A stretch of 64,000 bases of DNA from Mytilus californianus (taxonomy: Eukaryota; Mollusca; Bivalvia; Mytilida; Mytilidae): NCBI RefSeq assembly GCF_021869535.1, contig NW_026262668.1, forward strand, positions 15,422,348-15,486,347. Direction: 5' to 3'. This document shows, piece by piece, positions 55,026 through 64,000 of this stretch. Every line of letters starts with the position of its first letter. Positions within the stretch are counted from its first letter, which is position 1. The notes under the pieces were generated by a model. That model was given only the letters and a program-made list of their open reading frames with translations, did no database searches and had not been told where the DNA came from. A program made the position numbers and the translations under genes.

Positions 55026-55711
55026 GTGTCACATATTACCACGGATATGTTCCAGAGTGTGCATGCATGAGATGAAGTTTACATTTTATATCGTTCTTCC
55101 CTTCCCCTGCTCAGTCGCTCCGTATCAAGTCTATTAGATGTGAGTAGAACTTATCAGCGACATCACAATGTGTGAGGAGATATTATCAAGCTTGCTTTCG
55201 TTGAGCGTAAACATGTATAAGGGTGGGGTGGTAAGACCAGAGAAAGCTCGATAAACGGATTATCGGGTTTTCTGCGTATAGATATAGTAAAATATCAGCC
55301 GCTCGACACAATGTGAAGATTTCTTTGCTCGTTCGCCCCCAAAAAGGTTCACACTGTGGCTCGCGTCTGATATTTAACGATGCAGGAAACCCGATTTTCT
55401 TTATGTATATGGATATAAATTAAAATGGGTGAGGTCAAATCTGCACCCTTGTAATTTACATACATGGACATACAGGTCATGTAAAGCTAGTACAAAATTT
55501 GCCTCTATGGTAGCTGTTTATATTCTTCTTCGTGCTTTTAGATACATACACTTTAAATCATAAATCAAAAATATGAATCACTTCAGTCCATAAGAACATA
55601 AGGTAAACAATTCCAGCTATATACGCATGAATGGCCCGTCATTCAAAAAGACATATATACATGTATAAAAAGTGTATAACGACCAGGAACAATAAATAAC
55701 GATTAAATGAT

Positions 55712-55975
55712 AGGTTGATTGTTGGTGTTAACAACCCGTTTCAGCAGACTTGGCTGTATGATTGCGGTCAGTTTCAATTGGTGGAGGAAGGCGGAGTACC
55801 CAGAGAGAACCACCGATATTTTGCTGAAAAACTTGTTATCCCAATATAAAAGATCTGAGTCATCTTTCCGGAGCGGGGTCTGAACTCAAAACGGTTTATT
55901 GTTGACAGGCTGGCGATCACTGTAGATAAACTTTTTAAACCACTCGCCCACCAAAAAGTTAAGTCTGCCCCATAT
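55712..55975 (-). mobile_element. tRNA-derived SINE with conserved molluscan core
   Basis: On the minus strand, a tRNA-like head has box A TGGGCGAGTGGTTTAA (55937-55950 region) and box B GAGTTCAGACCCC (55875-55887). It is followed by a core containing, on the plus strand, gtggaggaaggcggagtaccc and gagagaaccaccg (55779-55815), which I recognise as the central domain of widespread bivalve SINEs. RNA polymerase III would have transcribed the parent copy. Several mutations in the boxes suggest an old insert. Confidence 0.75.
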
Positions 55976-56034
55976 CTTGACTTACAACTTAAAATTGACA
56001 ATGCGGTCCTTTGGAAAACTAGCCGCGTTGCTCA

Positions 56035-56140
56035 TTGTTGAAGGCCGTACGTGGACCTATAGTTGTTAATTTCTGTGTCATTTGGTCTCTTGTGGAGAGT
56101 TGTCTCATTGGCAATCATAGAACATCTTTTTTATATTTAC
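56035..56140 (+). repeat. Dispersed mussel repeat fragment, copy 2
   Basis: Contains gttgaaggccgtacg, gacctatagttgttaatttc and ggagagttgtctcattggca. Same family as 2262-2400 and 60327-60425. Confidence 0.8.
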
Positions 56141-56334
56141 GACAAAAAAGATGATTTCAGCTTCTCTATTGTGAACTTTCAGCTTTTCAGCAGTGTTTTC
56201 ATATGGAGTATTTATATCTCCCTTGCTGCTGATACGATTTTCCAGAGCTTCCGTTTCCTATCACGATTACCTTGATAGACGGTTGCTGCTTGAAGGGAAG
56301 CTATCGAAATAATTGTTCCTATAGTGGTAAACAT

Positions 56335-56425
56335 GAAGTCATCCCTTCGAAAGTTCTACGGACGCCATCATGATTTGGTTGACCGTCATGGCATATCTGT
56401 GTCACATATGACCACAAACATGCTC
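56335..56425 (+). repeat. Dispersed repeat fragment (acggacgccatcatgatttgg type)
   Basis: Shares ttcgaaagttctacggacgcc and gatttggttgacc with the inverted copy at 53260-53420. Confidence 0.5.
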
Positions 56426-56849
56426 CATTTGTTGTAGCCACAGTACATGCCTCATAACTATTGTGACATCACCAAATGAAACTACATTTCACTGAATTTC
56501 TACTCGTCATGAGCAACACGTCAGGTGCTACGCGTGAAGCAGTACCTGCCGATCCTTTCGGAGCATCCGAGATTACACCCGGGTTTTTTTTTGAGGGGGT
56601 GGGGTTCGTAGTGCTCACACTTTAGTTTTCTATGCAGCGTTTTTAAAAAAAGATTGGTGTTAGTCTATTCGTCGTTTTTCATTTTTTTCCCTGGTATATT
56701 CGGTTTTTCTTCGACATCTGTTATTTTCCCTTTAGTATCACCTGTGTCCTTTATAAATTTAACCTAAGAGGTTGTTGACTGTTAACTATAGATTCTTTCG
56801 GTGTTTGATTCTATTTTCTATCCAAATATTCTTTTTGACAAATATTAAA

Positions 56850-57575
56850 ATTGAGAATGGAAATGGGGAATGTGTCAAAGAGACAACAACCCGACCACAG
56901 AACAGACAACAGCAGAAGGCCACCAACAGGTCTTTAATGCAGCGAGAAATTCCCGCACCCGGAGGCGTCCTTCAGCTGGCCCCTAAACAAATATATATAC
57001 TAGTTCAGTGATAATGAACGCCATACTAAACTCCAAATTGTACACAAGAAACTAAAATTAAAAATAATACAAGACTAACAAAGACTAGAGGCTCCTGACT
57101 TGGGACAGGCGCAAAAATGCAGCGGGGTTAAACATGTTTATGAGATCTCAACCCTCCCCCTATACCTCTAGCCAATGTAGAAAAGTAAACGCATAACAAT
57201 ACGCACATTAAAATTCAGTTCAAGAGAAGTCCGAGTCTGATGTCAGAAGATGTAACCAAAGAAAATAAACAAAATGACAATAATACATAAATAACAACAG
57301 ACTACTAGCAGTTAACTGACATGCCAGCTCCAGACTTCAATTAAACTTATTGAAAGATTATGTCTTCATCATATGAATATCAGGCACAATCCTTCCCGTT
57401 AGGGGTTTAGTATCATACCATCATAACATATATGAGAAGAACATAACCCGTGTCATGCCAACAACTGGTTTTTAAATAAATGTGTTTAGTGCCGATGCAA
57501 AGACCCTATAAGTGAATCAATATTAACGCCAAAATATGCAATCTTTAATGACCTGACAACAGTTGTATGCATTTA
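56850..57575 (+). repeat. Long high-copy mussel repeat
   Basis: Starts gaatggaaatggggaatgtg and holds the landmarks agacaacaacccgacc, cgcacccggaggcgtcc, gggacaggcgcaaaaatgcag, ccctccccctatacctc and gcacaatccttcccgttagg. I recognise this as an extremely common sequence in Mytilus genomic DNA and introns; it is the best evidence for the host. It has no coding potential in this copy. Confidence 0.85.
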
Positions 57576-59810
57576 GTTTCCAAAACTTCATGTCTTGACT
57601 TCATTCAAATTTTCAAATTTTCATCAGATATTTCTTGAGCAAATTTCAAAAACCGTTATAATTTGCAAAATGAGGAAAAACTTCTGCTGTCATTCAAATA
57701 GCCTTGAATCCTTGTCCCATCTCTGCTTCTCATCAGACAGTTAGCCATGACTGATCTATAATGCTATCATTCGCATGGGTGTTTCCCCGTTGCTCTCCTA
57801 TTTTAATTATTTGTCATCTGGTTGACCTCTGTATGTTATTATACGAATGTAACATTTCAATCCGTATGACATTTGTTTCTCTGATTTATAGGAGTACAAT
57901 TATTTACATGTATATAAATGTAATTCATAAGCTGAAATTTACGATCAAAATATATCATTGGAATTGTATCAGTACCTAAGCACTGGTTCTTGTGTGGAAA
58001 GTACATGTGCATGGAGACTGACGGCTCTGTCTTACGAGGGAACATACACGTCGTTGTATAGTATTCTTCGCAAACAAATATTGTGTTGCGAACTGAGTCT
58101 GTGTCCTGTAAAGTTCAAATATTTAACACGAGCTGTTTCTGGGGTGTATCCCGCGTCAGTACTGTCAAAATCATGCGCGGATCCAGCAGTTGATGTTAAA
58201 AAGCGCTCCTTAGAAACCATATACATGTATTGGGGCAAAAAAGCCGCAGTGTCATTTTACCTATAAATTACATTTCGATTTTTTTCGATGGTGCACACGG
58301 CGCGTCCAAATCCACGCCTGAAAATATATTTAGAATAGGTTCTCACTGCGTTTTTAGTGATCTTGTATGTAAAAGACCGGTGTCAAGCTCAGGAGATAGA
58401 GTCTAAAACTTACAATCGTTTATGTGATTGCAATAATATGACTCATTTAGCAAATATGTATGTGTTACCTAAAAGTTGTATAATATTGCATTTGTATTTG
58501 CTAGTATAGTTCGCTTTCTGTTATTGACTTTGTGCTCATATAGTTCGCCCTTGATGTAATTTGCTAATATATTGGCCATGAATCAATTAGCTATAATATC
58601 ATATCAGCACTTTTCGCTCTTACATTAATTTGCTAATATAGTTCGCTCTTGCATTAATTTGTTAATATAGTTAACCCTTGTGTGCCTAACATGAAGTGAT
58701 ACAAGTTTATGTATATTAACATTAATATTATTAACTGTAATTAATTTGAAAAAAATTCAGCAATCTTGAAGAAATTGTGATTTATTTTGTTTGATTTTTT
58801 GCAAATACGCATGAAACCCTGGCAACTATAGTTAAAAATACGTATAATGGTAAACGAACTTTCTTTTAAAGACAAATCAACATCACTCCCAGTATTTCAA
58901 TTAGGTTAAATAACTCCACAGATTTTTCAGATCGAAGAATTTTTGTATACTGACGTTGATTACATTATCCGTGACAATTTGTAGGCGAAGTGTACAAATT
59001 ATTGATCTTAAAACAGGAAGTGGGAATGTTGGTGGAAGCATGATTATCTATTCATGATTCAGTTTGGTTGTGGGATGGAGACGGTCATACGTTACACAGT
59101 TTGAATATGGCTGAGAGGCACTCATTTAATATGTTTTGTAAATTTTTTTTCACTGTGCAATAACAATTTGATGGACTGTGGGTGTTTTTTAAAAGCCTAA
59201 ATATAATTCTGAAATTTTTATTTGCTGCCAATTGTCTCCTTTCGTTTAGGTATTACTGATTTCAATTTCACGGGTTACTTCGTAGATATAATTTCTTAAC
59301 AGTGTAAATCTCGTTTCTCCCTTCAAACTTCATTCTAGAAAGCAGTGCAAAGACTCGTATTGTCGTTTGTTAAACGCCCAGATGCAACAATTCCTGTAAA
59401 ATGAGAACAAACCCCATTAAATCTAACCGGTACCTAGTTAGTCTTTCATGATGAAGATCTGAAATGTGTATTGCTACATGGAAAAGAGGGTATGTTGGAG
59501 AGGGAATACATTTTAAATGTAACAAGCCAACTGCGGACCCCTAAATATTTGGTGCACGGGGTCTTTCACGCTATCTACACGAGGCAACGGATTCAATGTC
59601 CCCATTCCGACTGGAGGTTAATTGCTGCGTGTTTATACATCCCGCACAGCCAAACTAGGTCACATTTCTATAGTATGGGGTACTCATGGAGTAAACTTCA
59701 TTACAAATGTCAAATTATTTACATACTAGTATTGAAAGAATATAACTAATGATATTTATACTTTTCACTATTGTTATTAAAAGATCGAAAACAAATTTTA
59801 ACTAGCTAGA
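57576..59810. other. AT-rich flank without recognised features
   Basis: Short frames only. A sub-pattern tagttcgct(c/t)tt repeats three or four times at about 58505-58680 (tagttcgctttc, tagttcgcccttg, tagttcgctcttg, tagttaacccttg), a small local duplication. Confidence 0.55.
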
Positions 59811-59990
59811 ATCGCCTCCGTTGTCTAATTGGAAGGAGAAGATTTTACCTCGAGTGCGGCATGTTGAAAGTTGGGTCACCGACCAGATCAAACCATGCAG
59901 AGACTAAAAAGTCTTGAAAATTGATATTTGCTGCTTATCCAATAAGCAAGCGGCATTTAAGAGTAGACTCAAAGAGACAATGAATAGAAT
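59811..59990 (+). mobile_element. Degenerate tRNA-related SINE
   Basis: gcctccgttgtctaattggaagg resembles a box A region and gttgaaagttgggtcaccg a decayed box B. The body holds gatatttgctgcttatccaataagcaagcggcatttaag, a string I associate with bivalve SINEs. Boxes are damaged. Confidence 0.5.
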
Positions 59991-60326
59991 TATTGCTGAT
60001 ATTTAACTTTTTCCATTCATGACTTGTCGGTTCGGAATCTGAATAATTTGTCCCGGAAGACGGATATGTTCTTTTGATATGTTTCCTTGTGAACCACCAC
60101 GTCTACAATTTGCCTCAGTGTGTCGGTATATATAGTACAAGCAGAATTCATTTTCATTTCATATTAACATACATTTTGGGGGTATTTTCTTCAGATATGC
60201 ATGTAATACTTTTCATTGGACATTAAACAACATCCATCATTCCCACTACCTTGCCTGATAAGGAAATAACTCGACCAATTCGGTCGTTTCGGAAATGACC
60301 ATCTGAAGGACAGGACTATTATTGTT

Positions 60327-60425
60327 GAAGACCGTACAGTGACCTATAGTTGTTAATTTCTTTGTAACTTGGTCTCTTGTGGAGAGTTGTATCATTGGCT
60401 ATCATACCACATCTTCTTATTTTTA
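60327..60425 (+). repeat. Dispersed mussel repeat fragment, copy 3
   Basis: gttgaagaccgtacagtgacctatagttg and ctcttgtggagagttgtatcattgg; same family as copies at 2262 and 56035. Confidence 0.8.
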
Positions 60426-60532
60426 TATTAATATGCAGAAGAAGAGAAATACATGTTTTCCGTTAAATAAACTCACAAGGAGCAAAGTACAATATAAGAC
60501 ATTATTTTAGACAACAACAAAAGCAATAAAGG

Positions 60533-60785
60533 GACGACCATTTGATTTTCTGGTGGGGGAAAGAGTGTTTTGAAAATGAAAACCCTGGCCTGGTAAGAGC
60601 TGAAAATAAATACCATTGCAGAAGACAGGATGAAAATGAATTTTCTGCAACACAAAATGCAAGACAGAAACAACTGTGTACAAAAGTGAAAATAAATTTT
60701 CGCGCTGCAAAAGATGATAAAAGTGAATGGCCAATCATAAAAAAATCCTCCTCCCCTCCACAACCCCGCCCGTGATATAAAACTG
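60533..60785 (+). repeat. Dispersed repeat (gggacgaccatttg type)
   Basis: Starts gggacgaccatttgattttctgg, continues with repeated gaaaatgaa/gaaaataaa blocks and ends with a C-rich cctcctcccctccac. Opposite orientation to 54900-55025. Confidence 0.5.
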
Positions 60786-63700
60786 TCGTCCCCTTATAAA
60801 GTATACGTACAGAGTACTAACTGCATGACTTTTTTTGTTTGAACATGTATTAACTCCGAATATATATACATTTGTGTATAAATGTTAAGTATAATTATAC
60901 CTTCATCTTCATACACACCCATCATAAAAAAGTGCTTTTTAATAAATTGCCAATTCATTGGTGTAACTTAACTGCAGAAGACACCAAGGGACGATACTGC
61001 ATGTATATCTATAACAAACGTATGTACCGTGCTTCAGAAATAACCTTCATTCTCTCGAGACCTAACGATTTGGGGATCGAAAGTTAAACCTGAAAGTTGC
61101 AACATTAATGTTATAATGTTTTAGTACAATTGCTTAAATTATTAAAGTTCAAGAAAATTAATCACTTGTCTATTTATTGGGCTGATTTTTTTATGGTGCT
61201 CAACGTTTTTTTCTTCTAAATTTATACAGCTTATCTGCCTAATGATTCATTCATTTAACTAATCTTGTCAGAATTTATGACTCTTAATTACTGTACATAT
61301 TATCAATACACATAAATATGTTGGAATCTTAATCATGCAATTTTGCGGTTTAATCAGTTGTCTACGAATATACACGTAACCATTAGCAACAGCTTACTAC
61401 AACTAATTCACCTACATACAGTTTGATGGGCGTTTTATTTTAAGAACATATTTTGCTTCAAGCTGTTGTCAGGTTACAAAAATAACTCTTAACAGGATAA
61501 AAATAGCACGCGTTCATTATTCCGCCATGACAATAAAACATAGGTAAAACACTGATTAACATTACATATACAATCCTTGTTTTTTTATGAATGAAATCAC
61601 AATAGTACATATTCTGTATAAAACAAAGAGTGGAGTTAATATTGTGTAGCATTTAATAAAAGTAAGAAGAAAAAAGAAGAGAAAAACAAACAAAACAAGG
61701 ATCAAATCCTTGCACAAACTTATTTTTTTTTTTTTTTTTTGTAAATGTAACATATTTCTATTGTTTGTTTGATTTATTTTAATTGTTTGTGTTTTATACT
61801 TATGAAATATCTTGTTGATATGGAACTAGTTTCCATTTCATGTTCACGTGACTAACGTTATGATAATCAGCTGATATCAAAGGCTAATAAATAGAACAAT
61901 TGATTTTGTTTACCTAATGGGATTTCTGATTTTTTATTTGGAAAGTGTATATTTTTTTTTTTCAATCAGATAACAATGGTATTTCACATTGGAAAACATA
62001 CTCAGTTGCAAATATGACTTTTCCAATTCTTCTGATCAGTTCTTGATATTTTTTCTCGGTCACTTTGGCTATTATAAAAAAAGAAAATATTGACCTGGCA
62101 CACTCATCCCTGTAGATGCACAGCTGGTGCCATCACATTTTGTCGATTTACAGTTGCGGCACCTAATAATTGTGGTTTAATATATAAAGGTGTTTACCAA
62201 CCGTTGATACACTAATTACCGTTTTGGCATAGTTTCATTTTGGGTAGATTAGGTCAACTCGTCTTAGGGGAATGTCTGGATGTTTTCATGCAACAGTGCG
62301 TCAAGTCAATACCAAAGTAAAAACCCACCACAATATTTGATGATTCACAACCAGATAATGTTTGATATTTTTAACAAAGAACGCTTGTATTTTAGGAGTC
62401 GTGATTAAACAATAAATATGTTTGTAAAACCAGTCTAAACGTGGATATAAATTCTGTAGGGGCAATTTCTGACTAGGAAAAGAAGTGAACACTTTAAAAT
62501 TCAATGATCTAATTCGAAATGCTTTATTCAAGCTTTTAACAGCGTTTTCCTAGCTTCTAAAAATGCATTACACTTGCTTTATTTGTGAGGTCAAATTTCA
62601 TTTCGTTCTGTTAAACAATGGTTTCGATAATATGTAAAAATTAGTAATAAATGTAATAGCTTTCGTATATATATTTTTTGTTATAAACTTTCTGGTTTTC
62701 ACCTAAAAATTGCCACGTTTTACACCTGTCATTTTGAATTACGTTCGTTAGCTTTCAAGGTAAACATATTTATTAAATATAAGATATGATTCAATTCTTG
62801 CCACACAAAAAAAATCTCCACAAATCGAACTTTAGTGTTAAAAGTCTCAAAGGTGTGCGTAAATGTTAAAATATACTAAAAGTCTTTGGGTATGATTATA
62901 GGCATAGTCACAGTTATGTGGGTACATTTTTGTGGGTTTGGTGAGGTCATTCGATACAGTCATATATCTATTTTCTTAGGCGATTAAGTTAGCATCTGTG
63001 TTTATTTTTAAGGATTTTGCAACATTTGAAAATTATTTTTATTGAGTGTAATTTTAATCATTTTAATTGACTAATTCGCAATGATACTAGTAACCTTTAG
63101 AGTAACTATGGATAAAGTAAAGTAAATTTTGTTCATGTATTTGAACCATAGAGAACAATTTGGAATGTTGAAATCTTTGAACAGACTTAAGGAAATATTT
63201 CATTGTGTTTTAATATTTTACTTAAAAGTTTTCCAAAGCCTTGGTTTTCAACAATTTTTTATAAGATGTTAAAGTTAAACATGTTACAGTACTTTCCTTA
63301 TCGATACATATTCCTGCTGTCGGTTATTTTGATAAAATTATCAAATTTTAATTTTTTTTTTTAGAAGTTTTATGTATAAATATAAAACCTTTAAAAATTA
63401 CATTTCAAAGACTAAGAATACATACACTTTCAATCATTGATAAATAAGGTTTACAGTTGGAATATCTGTCCTATGCAAACAAAAAAATCTATGAAAAATT
63501 GTACTACAGTTTGCCTTTCCTTAAGCATTTATTATTTGACGAAAAGCACAGTAAAAATAAATGGCATAATGTTGTCTTAATCTATAAATACGTATATTTC
63601 ATTTCAAATAGAATATTATTGATGAAACATGACTTCAAGGAAAACGCCCTTTTCAGTGGATAAACTGGTACCACATCTTTTCGTTCAAGCTTCAAGGTTA

Positions 63701-64000
63701 ACAAATAAGAAAATACAATATGCCAAAAGATGTGAAAGTTGCAGATTTGAATTCGTCTGGCTCTTCTATGGCAATTGCAAATTGTTTTTTTTTTTATTTT
63801 CACTCCAATATTCAATATTGGTTGATCTCGGTTATTAGACAAATCAAACTGTGAAAGAATAACAATTTAACACAAAGATGTGGACATGCATATCATATAT
63901 ATATACTTTCTCCGAGTGTTGTTTCTGTTCTCTGGATTGTATATTTGCACATTCGATGTGATGCTGAAATACTGGAACGTTTTGTATTCTACAAGATGAA
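60786..64000. other. Right flank, last part, no gene recognised
   Basis: AT-rich. It holds a pure T tract at about 61721-61740 and several short frames (under 90 codons) without motifs. No exon, tRNA or repeat that I can name. Confidence 0.6.

Overview
The window is animal nuclear DNA, most likely from a marine mussel (Mytilus or a close mytilid). It is AT-rich, has no host gene I can support, and carries several dispersed repeats I recognise from mussel genomes (about 2.26-2.40, 46.89-47.19, 56.04-56.14, 56.85-57.57 and 60.33-60.43 kb) plus bivalve-type tRNA-derived SINEs (55.7-56.0 and 59.8-60.0 kb). The species is inferred from these repeats only.

About 40.5 kb of the window (5478-45969) looks like one giant inverted-repeat element. 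From the outside in: an 8-bp direct repeat GTTATAAT on both sides (candidate target-site duplication); a unique terminal inverted repeat of about 390 bp, nearly identical in the two arms; a tandem array of a ~177-bp monomer in each arm, in inverted orientation (about 48 copies at 5868-14408 and about 85 at 30406-45580, plus two diverged copies at 28321-28609); and a central core (14.4-28.3 kb) with the gene set of a Polinton/Maverick (adintovirus-like) element. The right array is interrupted by a 1.8-kb insertion.

The core encodes protein-primed family B DNA polymerase, adenain-like protease, a fibre-like repeat protein, a zinc ribbon + phospholipase-A2-like + integrase + chromodomain fusion, a packaging ATPase, a small plus-strand membrane protein, an unknown conserved protein, a small PX-like protein, major capsid protein, a 46-residue ORF, minor capsid (penton) protein, a GLYLK-repeat protein and a hydrophobic basic-tailed protein. 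Except for the fusion and the membrane protein all run leftward on the minus strand. Protease and penton are intact; the integrase and fibre frames are open but have broken 5' parts; the others carry in-frame stops and frameshifts, so this copy could not move by itself. At 25.4-28.3 kb lie a BEL/Pao-type gag remnant, a second fibre-motif remnant, a dead Tc1-like transposase and an unrecognised 161-aa ORF.

The strongest new signal is a motif at the gene starts. Nearly every minus-strand core gene starts at TATAAATAAATG, where the ATG is the start codon and the TAA of the preceding gene's stop usually falls inside the same 12 bases. The divergent ATPase/integrase pair shares a perfect 14-bp palindromic version. 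This suggests one compact promoter-stop-start module per gene with nearly leaderless mRNAs.

The flanks (1-5469 and 45978-64000) hold only repeats: a (CT)n microsatellite, a TTAA-flanked MITE (50947-51577), a 34-bp minisatellite (51.69-52.89 kb), SINEs and mussel repeat fragments.
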